Origin: Paenibacillus polysaccharolyticus
GTDB taxonomy: Bacteria > Bacillota > Bacilli > Paenibacillales > Paenibacillaceae
Direction: 5' to 3'
Length of the DNA stretch: 64,000 nt
Assembly: GCF_900102085.1 (NCBI RefSeq)
Contig: NZ_FMVM01000016.1
Coordinates: 124,001 to 188,000 of the forward strand
The notes beneath the pieces are model-generated. The model did not search any database and was not told the DNA's origin. It saw only the letters and a list, made by a program, of their open reading frames with translations. The position numbers were made by a program, and so were the translations under genes. Positions 36,170 to 45,608 of this stretch are shown here, piece after piece. Within the stretch, counting starts at the first letter, position 1; each line of letters starts with the position of its first letter.

Positions 36170-37453
36170 TTAATTGGCAAAATCCAACTGTTTCGAAACA
36201 GTCGACTGTCTCTCCACTGAGGCTCCAAGACTCTGGAATAACTTTTCGATCTGATCATATCCCCTGTCAATGTGATGCACTTGCTCCACAATGGTTTTAC
36301 CTTGAGCCGCCAGACCTGCAATAACTAAAGCTGCACCCGCACGAAGATCTGTCGCCTCTACAGTAGCCCCATATAGTCTTGGAACTCCACGGATAAAAGC
36401 TGCATTCAGGTCAACCGAAATATCCGCTCCCATGACATTCAGTTCATCCACATGTTTAAATCTTCCTTCGAACACGGTTTCCTTCATCACGCTGAATCCA
36501 TCTGCCAAACTGAGTAGAACCATGATCTGTGATTGAAGATCTGTTGGAAACGATGGATACGGGGAAGTCACAATACGATCCACTGATTTTGGGCGGGTCA
36601 TACAACTCACAGTCATTATATCATTGCATACTGTGATTTGAACACCAGTGCGCTTTAACACATGTATAAGCGAAGTAAGATGTGCAGGATTGCAGTGTGT
36701 AAGCGTAACATTGCCTCGGGTTGCAGCAGCAGCAATCATAACGGTTCCAGCGACAATCCGGTCAGGTATGATTTCATAGGTGCAAGGTTGCAACTTCTCA
36801 ACACCATTTATCGTGATTGTATCCGTGCCGGCACCCATAATTCGTGCCCCCATCGCATTCAGAAAATGCTGCAAATCCTGAATTTCAGGCTCTCTCGCTG
36901 CGTTGAAAATTGTCGTTGTGCCTTCTGCAAGCACAGCAGCCATCATGATGTTTTCAGTGGCTCCAACACTCGGAAAATCCAGATGAATATCCGCACCTGT
37001 CAGATTAGCTCCATGACAGATAATTTGCTGATCTTGCTCTTCAATCTGTGCTCCGAGTGCTTCCAGCCCCCGGAGGTGAAGATCAATTTTACGTTCTCCG
37101 ATCGCACAGCCACCCGGCTGATATACAGATACTCTCCCAAACCTCGCAAGCAATGGCCCCATCAGAAAAATGGAAGACCGCATTTGCTTCATAAGATCCT
37201 CTGGCACATCATGTGACCGGACAAGCGACGTATTGATCGTCACTGTTCCCTGCTCATGCCGACATGTGCATCCAAGTCGTTCCAGGATATACAGCATTAC
37301 TTCGATGTCCAGCAAGTGTGGAACGTTGTGCAGCGTAATTTCTCCGTCTGCGAGCAAACTTGCGGCCATAATCGGTAAAGCGGCATTTTTTGCTCCATGG
37401 ATGCGTATGGATCCTGATAGGGGTCTCCCACCTTCAATCACCAATTTGTCCAA
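36170..37453 (-). CDS. murA: UDP-N-acetylglucosamine 1-carboxyvinyltransferase
   Basis: Transfers enolpyruvate from PEP to UDP-GlcNAc, the first committed step of peptidoglycan synthesis. 427 residues. N-terminus LDKLVIEGGRPLSGSIRIHG with the conserved KNAALPI after it; the catalytic, fosfomycin-sensitive Cys lies in VYQPGGCAIGERKIDLHL (about residue 116). The start is TTG 37453, seven bases after GGAGG. Upstream in-frame codons belong to a relic of murB. That relic's stop overlaps the murA ribosome binding site, suggesting an ancestral murB-murA pair. Bacilli often have a second MurA elsewhere. Confidence 0.95.
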   Translation of the reverse strand: MDKLVIEGGRPLSGSIRIHGAKNAALPIMAASLLADGEITLHNVPHLLDIEVMLYILERLGCTCRHEQGTVTINTSLVRSHDVPEDLMKQMRSSIFLMGPLLARFGRVSVYQPGGCAIGERKIDLHLRGLEALGAQIEEQDQQIICHGANLTGADIHLDFPSVGATENIMMAAVLAEGTTTIFNAAREPEIQDLQHFLNAMGARIMGAGTDTITINGVEKLQPCTYEIIPDRIVAGTVMIAAAATRGNVTLTHCNPAHLTSLIHVLKRTGVQITVCNDIMTVSCMTRPKSVDRIVTSPYPSFPTDLQSQIMVLLSLADGFSVMKETVFEGRFKHVDELNVMGADISVDLNAAFIRGVPRLYGATVEATDLRAGAALVIAGLAAQGKTIVEQVHHIDRGYDQIEKLFQSLGASVERQSTVSKQLDFAN

Positions 37454-37457
37454 TGTA

Positions 37458-37714
37458 TCACCTCCGGGGTTTACGCTCACCCACTGCGATAACATACGGT
37501 ACCCGGTGGATACCGCCATGAGATGATATAGTGCTCTGAATAGACTGTATAAGGGTGATGACGTCCTCTGCTGTCGCTTGGCCTGATTGAACAATAAAAT
37601 GGATATCCATTGTTCCCAGTCAATCTCAGCGAATTGAATTATCCGTGACACATCCGATCCATGAGGCTCCGCAATCCATCCCTCGGTTCGACCAGTCATT
37701 TCCAGCAATACCAT
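37458..37714 (-). pseudogene. murB: Relic of murB (C-terminal end only, frameshifted)
   Basis: Two pieces in different frames resemble the last ~90 residues of UDP-N-acetylenolpyruvoylglucosamine reductase. From 37610 to 37458 the frame reads DIHFIVQSGQATAEDVITLI and ends VPYVIAVGE plus RKPRR, matching the conserved MurB end (HANFIVN-x-G-x-ATA-x-DV...IIGE). Just upstream, in another frame, EPHGSDVSRIIQFAEI matches the RNP...AGxLIExAGL segment. The two are separated by a frameshift and a loss of a few residues. The N-terminal two thirds (FAD-binding) is gone. B. subtilis has murB at this place. The rest of the 412-base gap after murG shows nothing. Confidence 0.65.
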
Positions 37715-37865
37715 GTCGGGAATTCACGGTCTTCACCCTAGTTGCACCTTTGCCGATATGATGCTGTACTGCGGTATCATGGAACGATTGTCACGATTTA
37801 TACCGTATCTTATGTCAGTCCCGTCTGGTGTGTGACAATCGCCCATAAATGCGTCCAAACACCTA

Positions 37866-38975
37866 TTATCGTTTTGCAACAAGACGCTTAATTTCGTTTA
37901 CAAGCAATTTGGCCGCATCTGGTTTCCCTAATTTTCGAGAAGCCTCTGCCATCTGCTTACGTCCTGATTCGTCATTCATAATGCCTGCAATTGCTTCATA
38001 CAGGCCTTTGCCTGTAAGCTCTCTCTCCAGCATTGTGAGTGAGGCTCCTCCTTTTTCAAGGGTACGCGCGTTAGCCTCCTGATGATTGTTGGTTACGTTT
38101 GGTGATGGAATCAGAATCGACGGAATACCAAGAGATGTAATCTCCGCAAGGAACGAAGCTCCTGCACGGTTTACAATCAAAGAGGTACAAGCGAGTACTT
38201 CGGGCATGTTATGTACATAAGGAAGTACATGCAGATGATTAGGCATCGTTCCCAAAGAACTACGGATCGCTTCACGGGTTTCATCAAAATAGGTCTCGCC
38301 TGTAACGTAAACAACATGTACATCATCCAGCTGTTCCAGCATCGGTGCCATTTCAATCATCGCCTGATTAATCGCTTTAGCCCCCCGGCTACCCCCAACG
38401 ACTAGCACAACACGGCTGTCCATCGGAACACCTAATGTGGCGAATCCACGATCCCGACTGGCCTGGGCTACTGTTGTTGCCCGCGGGTTTCCAGTATAGA
38501 TAACCTTTTTTGCACCAGAGAATGATTTTTCAGAACCTTCAAAACTGACGGCAACTGTATCTACATAACGCATGAGAAACTTGTTCGTCAGACCTGGAAT
38601 CGCATTCTGTTCATGAATCACGCTTGGAATTCCCAGCTTTGCCGCCGCATATACAACGGGACCACAGACATATCCCCCCGTACCGATGACAACGTCCGGC
38701 TTGAATTCCTTCAGCATTTTTTTAGATCTCCTTACCCCTTGAACGAATCGCATGATCGTTTTCACATTTTCAAAGGATAACTTACGCCGAAAACCGGTAA
38801 TGTCAATCGATTTAAAAGGTATATCTTCCTGAGGAACCAGCTTACTTTCAAGTCCTCGTGTACCGCCAATGTATAAAAACGTCGAGTCGGCATTTTCCGC
38901 CTCACATTGTCTTGCTATGGCTACGGCCGGATAGATATGCCCACCCGTGCCGCCGCCACTAAGAACGACTCGCAT
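37866..38975 (-). CDS. murG: UDP-N-acetylglucosamine--undecaprenyl-pyrophosphoryl-MurNAc-pentapeptide transferase
   Basis: Adds GlcNAc to lipid I to make lipid II on the inner membrane face. 369 residues. N-terminal glycine loop VVLSGGGTGGHIYPAVAIA, second domain loop VVLVVGGSRGAKAINQAM and the UDP-GlcNAc site region NRAGASFLAEITSLGIPSIL are all present. ATG 38975 follows GAGGTGA by eight bases; the GTG four codons earlier overlaps that site. Nine bases after spoVE. Confidence 0.97.
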   Translation of the reverse strand: MRVVLSGGGTGGHIYPAVAIARQCEAENADSTFLYIGGTRGLESKLVPQEDIPFKSIDITGFRRKLSFENVKTIMRFVQGVRRSKKMLKEFKPDVVIGTGGYVCGPVVYAAAKLGIPSVIHEQNAIPGLTNKFLMRYVDTVAVSFEGSEKSFSGAKKVIYTGNPRATTVAQASRDRGFATLGVPMDSRVVLVVGGSRGAKAINQAMIEMAPMLEQLDDVHVVYVTGETYFDETREAIRSSLGTMPNHLHVLPYVHNMPEVLACTSLIVNRAGASFLAEITSLGIPSILIPSPNVTNNHQEANARTLEKGGASLTMLERELTGKGLYEAIAGIMNDESGRKQMAEASRKLGKPDAAKLLVNEIKRLVAKR

Positions 38976-38983
38976 CGTATAAG

Positions 38984-40081
38984 TCACCTCGCATAACGGG
39001 ATAAATTCAATAATATGCCCAGTGCGGTGAGCATGAGTGTCAGTGATGAACCTCCATAACTGATCAGCGGCAGTGTAATCCCTGTGACAGGCATAAGTCC
39101 AATCACCACGCCGATATTAATAATGACCTGCACAGCAACCATACCGATAATCCCCACAGCTAGCAGGCTGCCAAAGGAATCCGGAACCGTCATCGCTACA
39201 CGCATTCCTCTCCACACCAGCACCAGAAACAATAATAATACAATCATTCCACCAATGAAACCGAGTTCTTCCGCCAAAATACTAAATATAAAGTCCGTCT
39301 GCGGTTCAGGCACGTAACTGTACTTCTGTCTACTCATCCCCAGCCCGAGACCAGCCAGTCCACCTGGACCAATCGCATAGAGCGATTGAATGATCTGATA
39401 ACCTGCACCAAGCGGATCTGACCATGGATCCAGAAAAGCTGTAATTCGTTGCAACCGATAAGGTGCCGCTGCAACAAGTGCCGCGAATCCTGCAACTCCA
39501 CCCAGAGCAAGCAGAGCGAGATGTTTCATTCGTGCTCCGGTTGTGAAAATGATAAGCATGGATGCCCCCATCATCACGGTGCCTGTACCTAAATCGGGCT
39601 GTAACATAATTATGCCAAAAGCAAGCCCCATTAGCCCAAGCGGAGGCAACAGCCCTGTTGTAAAAGTTTTAATTTTACCAGGATTTTTGCTCAGCCAATG
39701 AGCCAAAAACAAGATCATGCCCAGTTTCATGAATTCGGAGGGCTGGATACCGAAAGAGCCAATCCCCAGCCAGCTACGTGCACCGCCGCGAACGACTCCG
39801 ATTCCCGGAATTAATACGGCAATGAGCATAATAAAACAGATAATTAAAATCGGCTTGGCATACTTTCGCCATACCCTATAATCCACATTCGCTGTCACAA
39901 ACATGGCTACCAGCCCAAGCACGGCGAATAAAATCTGCCTTTTCACAAAATAAAATGAGTCGCCATAGTTTCGGAACGCAAGTACTGAGCCTGCGCTGTA
40001 CACCATAATGATGCCGATGGCAAGCAGAGCCAAAATACAAATCAGGAGCCAAATATCCGGCGCCGGTCGCGTCTGTTTCAT
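38984..40081 (-). CDS. spoVE: SEDS-family peptidoglycan glycosyltransferase SpoVE/FtsW
   Basis: A 365-residue, ten-helix SEDS polymerase that works with a class B PBP. Conserved features include the acidic residue in VVRGGARSWLGIGSFGIQPS, LQPDLGTG, YQIIQSLYAIGPGGLAGLGL and the C-terminal TGITLPLISYGGSSLTLML. Position between murD and murG is that of spoVE in B. subtilis, where it pairs with SpoVD for spore cortex. A second FtsW may lie outside the window; if not, this one may serve division too. Confidence 0.9.
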   Translation of the reverse strand: MKQTRPAPDIWLLICILALLAIGIIMVYSAGSVLAFRNYGDSFYFVKRQILFAVLGLVAMFVTANVDYRVWRKYAKPILIICFIMLIAVLIPGIGVVRGGARSWLGIGSFGIQPSEFMKLGMILFLAHWLSKNPGKIKTFTTGLLPPLGLMGLAFGIIMLQPDLGTGTVMMGASMLIIFTTGARMKHLALLALGGVAGFAALVAAAPYRLQRITAFLDPWSDPLGAGYQIIQSLYAIGPGGLAGLGLGMSRQKYSYVPEPQTDFIFSILAEELGFIGGMIVLLLFLVLVWRGMRVAMTVPDSFGSLLAVGIIGMVAVQVIINIGVVIGLMPVTGITLPLISYGGSSLTLMLTALGILLNLSRYAR

Positions 40082-40129
40082 CAGGAGGCCACCCCTTGCA
40101 TGGAAGTAGGGGCTTTTCCACCCCCCTAC

Positions 40130-41551
40130 TTACAAGTTATGCGCCGCCTCTTTAAAAATGCGTCCCCGTTCTTCATAGGAGGCAAACATGTCCCAGCTTG
40201 CACACGCAGGGGATAACAAAACAACATCCCCTGGTTCGGCAAGACTTGCTGCTTCCTGAACAGCAACCGTCAACGTACGGGCAGCGTCCTCCTCATTATC
40301 GACGACCTTAATATGCTTTAGTCCCGCCAGTTCTGCGACTTTAGCAATTTTAGCACGGTTTTCACCAAGAACCACCAACGCTTTGACACGTTCCTCCAAT
40401 ACCGGCAACAGCTCCATCATATCTGAACCGCGGTCTAGTCCGCCTGCAATCAATACAACAGGTTCCTTAAAGGAATTCAGTGCCATGACCGTTGCTTTTG
40501 AATTGGTAGCTTTCGAATTGTTGTAATAAACTGAGCCATTATGCTTGAGCACATACTCCAGTCGATGTTCAACACCTCTGAAATCAGCTAGCGGAGCAGC
40601 CAGCTGTGACGGATCAGCACCCGCTGCGATTGCAATAGCTACTGCAGCAAGCGCATTGCCTACATTAAAACGTCCAGGTATGCCAATGTCCTGCACATCG
40701 ATAATCACTGCTCGATTGCCTGCACCATCCGCATAGATCACCTGACGTTTCACATCATCCTCTTCTCCGTCGACATAAGGCGGATCTGCATACACGCCTG
40801 TTTCCAGGTTTTCCGTCAGTGAGAAAGGAATCACCCTCGCCTTGATGTAAGGAATGAGTTCACGACATACCGCATCATCCCAATTGAGAACAGCGACGTC
40901 ATCTGATTTCTGATTGGCAAACAGCTTTGCTTTGGAAGCCACGTAATCTTCCATGCCGCCATGATAATCCAGATGGGTCTCTGCCACGTTAAGAAGCGCA
41001 GCAATACGCGGACGAAACTCTACCGTGCCTTTGAGCTGGAAGCTACTCAGTTCGACGACCATCCAGTTATCAGCGGTAGCCTGCTCTGCAGCTTCACAGA
41101 GAGGGGTTCCAATGTTACCAGCAACAATGGGATTCAAGCCCGCTTGTTCCAGCATATTTCCTACCCAAGTTGTGGTCGTTGTTTTTCCGTTAGAACCGGT
41201 GATACCGATCATAGGTGCCCCGCAAAGGTGATATGCAACCTCCACCTCGGTTACCACCTCAATACCTAATTCAAGAGCTTGCTGCACAGGAGCAGCCTGA
41301 TAAGGAATGCCGGGGTTTTTGACGACCAGCTTCACATCACTATGAATGAGATCATCCGGATGGCCCCCGCATACAACAGAAATTCCCAAAGCCTCCAATT
41401 CGGAAGCTTCGGGACACTGTTCCCTGTCTTTTTTATCATTTACGATAACGTTAGCCCCGGCACGATACAGCACCTTGGCAACTTGTACGCCGCTCTTCGC
41501 AAGCCCAAGCACGACGACTTGTTGTCCGTGATATGTTTCTGGATGATTCAT
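40130..41551 (-). CDS. murD: UDP-N-acetylmuramoylalanine--D-glutamate ligase
   Basis: Adds D-Glu to UDP-MurNAc-L-Ala. 473 residues in three domains: a Rossmann-like N-terminus (QQVVVLGLAKSGVQVAKVL), the ATP-binding GITGSNGKTTTTTWVGNML (about residue 115), and a C-terminal ligase domain with the carbamylated Lys region further upstream and LLSPACASWDMFASYEERG near the end. AAGGGG-type ribosome binding site before the ATG. Three bases after mraY. Confidence 0.97.
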   Translation of the reverse strand: MNHPETYHGQQVVVLGLAKSGVQVAKVLYRAGANVIVNDKKDREQCPEASELEALGISVVCGGHPDDLIHSDVKLVVKNPGIPYQAAPVQQALELGIEVVTEVEVAYHLCGAPMIGITGSNGKTTTTTWVGNMLEQAGLNPIVAGNIGTPLCEAAEQATADNWMVVELSSFQLKGTVEFRPRIAALLNVAETHLDYHGGMEDYVASKAKLFANQKSDDVAVLNWDDAVCRELIPYIKARVIPFSLTENLETGVYADPPYVDGEEDDVKRQVIYADGAGNRAVIIDVQDIGIPGRFNVGNALAAVAIAIAAGADPSQLAAPLADFRGVEHRLEYVLKHNGSVYYNNSKATNSKATVMALNSFKEPVVLIAGGLDRGSDMMELLPVLEERVKALVVLGENRAKIAKVAELAGLKHIKVVDNEEDAARTLTVAVQEAASLAEPGDVVLLSPACASWDMFASYEERGRIFKEAAHNL

Positions 41552-41554
41552 AAT

Positions 41555-42523
41555 TTACAACCCCTTGTTGAGATAAAGTCCAAGAGCGGCCAAAATAGCA
41601 CCTACCGCCCAAAAGGTAATGACAACCCGCCATTCTGACCAGCCACTAAGCTCGAAGTGATGGTGGATCGGGCTCATTTTAAATACACGTTTACCGCGGG
41701 TTTTGAAGGATACAACTTGGATCACAACGGAAAGGACCTCAATTACGAAAATACCGCCGATGACCAGAAACAGGAGTTCTGTCTTCGTAACGATTGCAAT
41801 CGCGCCGATTGCACCGCCGATTCCGAGCGAACCCGTATCGCCCATAAACACCTTGGCTGGATGTGCATTGTAAACCAGGAATCCGAGAACAGCCCCAATC
41901 ATGGCAGCTGCACACACCGCCGCCGGCATCGACGTTGCCTGCATGGCCACAATAGCAAACGCGCCAAAAGCAATCGCACTGACACCGGAGAGAAGGCCAT
42001 CCAAACCATCCGTAAAGTTAACCGCATTGGTAATGGCCAGCATCATAAAGACAACAAACGGATAATAAAACCATCCTGTCCAGTCAAACGAAACCGAAGT
42101 TCCTGGGATAGAAATCGCGGTGCTGTGCCCATTTTGAATAAGTAAATAACACATGAGGGCACTGAAGAACAGCTGCCCCAGCATTTTTTGTCTGGCTGTC
42201 AATCCAAGCGAACGCTTGAATACAATTTTGATATAGTCATCCAAAAAACCAATGAGACCAAATCCAAGCGTAGCGACAAGCAACACATAAAAGTCTGTGT
42301 TTTTGACCGCTGAGAATTTAAGAAACGCCAGCGTGAACGCAAGTAAAATAACAACTCCGCCCATCGTTGGTGTTCCGCTTTTTTTCAAATGGCTCTGAGG
42401 CCCGTCTTCCCTGACCTGCTGTCCGAACTTCATCCGCCGCAGAAGCGGAATAAGTAGCGGTGCGGCAATCACCGCCAAAATAAATGAAACGCCGATTGTT
42501 AACAGTAATACCTGAAAATCCAT
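41555..42523 (-). CDS. mraY: Phospho-N-acetylmuramoyl-pentapeptide transferase
   Basis: Makes lipid I from UDP-MurNAc-pentapeptide and undecaprenyl phosphate. 322 residues, ten membrane helices. Catalytic Asp pair in LIGFLDDYIKIV, NFTDGLDGLLSG and VFMGDTGSLGIGGAIG, and the HHH motif SPIHHHFELSGWSEWRVV near the C-terminus are all visible. Good AGGGGTGAACCC site before ATG. Between murF and murD. Confidence 0.97.
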   Translation of the reverse strand: MDFQVLLLTIGVSFILAVIAAPLLIPLLRRMKFGQQVREDGPQSHLKKSGTPTMGGVVILLAFTLAFLKFSAVKNTDFYVLLVATLGFGLIGFLDDYIKIVFKRSLGLTARQKMLGQLFFSALMCYLLIQNGHSTAISIPGTSVSFDWTGWFYYPFVVFMMLAITNAVNFTDGLDGLLSGVSAIAFGAFAIVAMQATSMPAAVCAAAMIGAVLGFLVYNAHPAKVFMGDTGSLGIGGAIGAIAIVTKTELLFLVIGGIFVIEVLSVVIQVVSFKTRGKRVFKMSPIHHHFELSGWSEWRVVITFWAVGAILAALGLYLNKGL

Positions 42524-42535
42524 GGGTTCACCCCT

Positions 42536-43951
42536 CTAGTCTACTCGATTCTGTAATGGTGCCGTCTGCAGTGTTTGAACTACATCCTCCAGTTTCATGC
42601 CTCGCGAGGCTTTAAACAAAACTGCATCTTTCGGATGAAGATTCTCCAGCAGATAACGGGTCAATTCTTCTTTATTATCAAAAGCATGCACAGCTTCAGC
42701 TACCATATGCTTTTTTGCTCCCTCAGCAATATGCACGGATAATGGACCGTATACCAGCACTTTATCCAATTTATCAGGAGTAATATACATCCCGATCTCA
42801 TGATGAAGCTGCTGCTCCTCCGAACCTAACTCCAGCATATCTCCCAGTACAGCCACTTTCATCCGATATCCTTTTAACCCTTCCAACACATCTATAGCAG
42901 CCTTCATGGAAGTCGGGCTTGCATTATATGCATCATTGAGAAGAGTAAGTCCGCTGACCGCCTGAGTGACCTCAATACGCATCCCTGTCAATTTTAGCTG
43001 TGACAAGCCTGTTGCCATATTTTCCTCAGTCACTCCAAAATGACGTGCTACGGCCAAGGCAGCCAGGCAGTTAATTACATTGTGCGTACCCAGCAAGGGA
43101 AGGTTATAAGCTTTGTCGCCAGACTGCTTGGTTGTAAACACCATCCCGTGCTGTGCATTCATCAGCCCCGTTGGATAATCGTCATTATCCCTTTGTAATC
43201 CAAACCTAAACCGCTGCATGCCTTCAGGTTGCTTCGTTGCAGACTCTTCAAGCACCTGCGCGATTAAAGGCTCGTCTCCGTTGTATATGAGTAACCCGCC
43301 AGGTTTCATACCAGCAGCAATTTCAGCCTTGGCTCTGGCAATTTCAAGTCTTGAGCCAAGCTGAAGCAAATGGGATTCGCCAATATTCGTGATGATTGCT
43401 ACATCCGGCTGAGCAATGACAGAAAGGTCATAGATTTCACCGCGACCGCTCATGCCCATCTCCAAAATAATGATCTCCGTATCCGGTGTCATACTCAATA
43501 CCGTTAGTGGCAGACCGATATGATTGTTGAAATTCCCCTGCGTTTTATGCACCTTGAATGTGGTAGAGAGAAGCGCGTTTACAATATCCTTGGTTGTTGT
43601 TTTCCCGTTACTGCCTGTAATGCCAACAACAGATGCCTTGTTCTCACGAAGATAAGCCGATGCAAGTGCCTGTAATGCAGTCAGGGTATCGTCCACCAAA
43701 ATAACAGCTCCCTGCGGCGGAGCACCATGATTTTTTTGCCACAACGCCCCCGCAGCATCTTGCTCCAGACAAGCCTGCACAAACTCATGCCCATCAAAAC
43801 GTTCACCTACCAAAGGGATAAACAAACTGCCTGCCACCGGTTTACGTGAATCGGTAAATACCCCTTCGGCGATAACTTCACTATAAACTGCGGCATCACT
43901 TAGTGTGCCACCACACATGTCGGCGATTTGCGCCAATGTTCGTTTTATCAA
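42536..43951 (-). CDS. murF: UDP-N-acetylmuramoyl-tripeptide--D-alanyl-D-alanine ligase
   Basis: Adds D-Ala-D-Ala to the UDP-MurNAc-tripeptide. 471 residues: N-terminal MurF domain, ATP site VVGITGSNGKTTTKDIVNAL (about residue 110), and C-terminal domain with LLNDAYNASPTSMKAAIDVL. The start is a TTG overlapping the murE stop (TTGA), with AAGGGG nine bases upstream. In B. subtilis murF lies elsewhere (next to ddl); its inclusion in the dcw cluster here follows the E. coli-like order. Confidence 0.96.
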   Translation of the reverse strand: MIKRTLAQIADMCGGTLSDAAVYSEVIAEGVFTDSRKPVAGSLFIPLVGERFDGHEFVQACLEQDAAGALWQKNHGAPPQGAVILVDDTLTALQALASAYLRENKASVVGITGSNGKTTTKDIVNALLSTTFKVHKTQGNFNNHIGLPLTVLSMTPDTEIIILEMGMSGRGEIYDLSVIAQPDVAIITNIGESHLLQLGSRLEIARAKAEIAAGMKPGGLLIYNGDEPLIAQVLEESATKQPEGMQRFRFGLQRDNDDYPTGLMNAQHGMVFTTKQSGDKAYNLPLLGTHNVINCLAALAVARHFGVTEENMATGLSQLKLTGMRIEVTQAVSGLTLLNDAYNASPTSMKAAIDVLEGLKGYRMKVAVLGDMLELGSEEQQLHHEIGMYITPDKLDKVLVYGPLSVHIAEGAKKHMVAEAVHAFDNKEELTRYLLENLHPKDAVLFKASRGMKLEDVVQTLQTAPLQNRVD

Positions 43952-45435
43952 TTGGATTTGCCCCTTATCGCTTCTTTGGCTATGATCCGGTCATCGAAAT
44001 CGGTCTTGGTTGTTCCGATAATTTGATAAGTCTCGTGACCCTTGCCCGCAATCAATACTACATCGGCCGGGCTTGCCATTTCAATAGCTTCATGAATGGC
44101 CTGACGCCGGTCCACGATCATTGTGTAACGCTCAGACGGAACGGACTCTTCCAGCAAACCTTGCTCAATGTCTTTTAGAATCAGATCGGGATCTTCCGTC
44201 CGCGGGTTGTCAGAAGTCACTAATACAAAGTCACTGTACTTCGCAGCAATTTTACCCATCAATGGGCGTTTTGTGCGATCCCGGTCACCGCCGCACCCAA
44301 ATACGCAAATGACACGGCCCTCCGCAAACTCATTAACTGTGCGCAGTACATTCTCAAGTCCATCAGGTGTATGGGCATAATCAACGATGACCGCGAATGC
44401 CTGGCCTTCATTGACAGCTTCCACCCTGCCATCCACACCCGGTACGGTCTCCAGACTACGCTTGATCTCTTCCAGTGGCACACCTTCCACCAGCGTTGCC
44501 GAGATGGCCGCCATTGCATTGTACACGTTGAACTTGCCTACCATACGCAGTTCAATGTCTGTGCTACCCGCAAAGGTATCTACATGGAAGGTCGTCCCCT
44601 GAGCTGTGATTGAAATTGCAGATGCACGAACATCCGCCTGTTCTCCCATGCCGTATGTAATAACCTCAGCAGCCGTTACAGAGATATAATAATCCGCAGC
44701 CGGATCATCCGCATTGATCACTGCATACTTCCGCTCGGAAGCATCTTCTGCATAACCGTTACCCAGGCGAGCAAAAAACAACCCCTTAGCTCCGCGATAT
44801 TCCTCCATGGAATGATGGTAATCGAGATGATCCTGCGACAGGTTTGTAAATACTGCTGTACGGAAATCCGTGCCTTTAACCCGCCCTTGCTCCAATGCAT
44901 GAGAAGAAACTTCCATCACACAGCATTCCGTACCAGCCTGAACCATATCATGCAAACTACGTTGCAAATCCAGAGCTTCAGGTGTTGTTCCCGACATCGG
45001 GTAAGTGCGTCCATCATAACGCATCTGGATGGTTCCGATCAGCCCGGTTTTCTGACCGTAGTCGCTCATAATTTTTTCAATCAAATAAGTCGTTGTTGTT
45101 TTGCCGTTCGTTCCCGTTACTCCGATCATTTTCATCTTGTGACTCGGTGATTCGAAAAAGAAGTCCGACAAAACAGCCATAGCAAAGCGACTGTCTCTTA
45201 CAATCAATTGTGGTACAGGCAAGTCAAGCTGCCGCTCCACAACGAGAGCAGACGCTCCGGCCTGCACTGCTTTATCTGCATAATCATGTCCATCGACCGT
45301 ATGTCCCGGAAGACAGATAAACAGATCACCCGGTTTGACTTGCCGGGAATCTGTCTGAAGGTTGTGACATTCTGTATGGGGGTCGCCCACGAGACGGGCG
45401 GTAATCAACTTGGATTCAAACTGTTTTAAAAGCAC
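43948..45435 (-). CDS. murE: UDP-N-acetylmuramoyl-L-alanyl-D-glutamate--2,6-diaminopimelate ligase
   Basis: Adds meso-diaminopimelate to UDP-MurNAc-L-Ala-D-Glu. 495 residues. ATP site MIGVTGTNGKTTTTYLIEKI (about residue 110); the specificity motif DNPRTEDP near residue 410 is the DAP-type DNPR, not the lysine-type. This agrees with dapL in the same window. GTG start with GAGGT seven bases upstream. A 173-base gap with a possible promoter separates it from spoVD. Confidence 0.97.
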   Translation of the reverse strand: MLLKQFESKLITARLVGDPHTECHNLQTDSRQVKPGDLFICLPGHTVDGHDYADKAVQAGASALVVERQLDLPVPQLIVRDSRFAMAVLSDFFFESPSHKMKMIGVTGTNGKTTTTYLIEKIMSDYGQKTGLIGTIQMRYDGRTYPMSGTTPEALDLQRSLHDMVQAGTECCVMEVSSHALEQGRVKGTDFRTAVFTNLSQDHLDYHHSMEEYRGAKGLFFARLGNGYAEDASERKYAVINADDPAADYYISVTAAEVITYGMGEQADVRASAISITAQGTTFHVDTFAGSTDIELRMVGKFNVYNAMAAISATLVEGVPLEEIKRSLETVPGVDGRVEAVNEGQAFAVIVDYAHTPDGLENVLRTVNEFAEGRVICVFGCGGDRDRTKRPLMGKIAAKYSDFVLVTSDNPRTEDPDLILKDIEQGLLEESVPSERYTMIVDRRQAIHEAIEMASPADVVLIAGKGHETYQIIGTTKTDFDDRIIAKEAIRGKSN

Positions 45436-45483
45436 ATGAATAACCTCACTTTTCCAAATATACTTCTGTATCCACAGATTCCT

Positions 45484-45511
45484 ATAGTATTAATATCGAC
45501 CAGACCACCAA
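45484..45511 (-). promoter_or_regulatory. murE: Possible internal promoter before murE
   Basis: TTGGTG (45506-45511), a 16-base spacer and TACTAT (45484-45489) on the minus strand. It would let murE and the essential genes below it be transcribed in vegetative cells independently of spoVD. The -35 has two mismatches. Confidence 0.4.
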
Positions 45512-45608
45512 ATAATGAAACGCGATCCCCTGCATTTTGTTGCGGTCGGAGTAGGAAACTCCGCTTAAGCCTACATTGCATCCTTACTTAAAGCTCCATT
45601 TGAGAACT

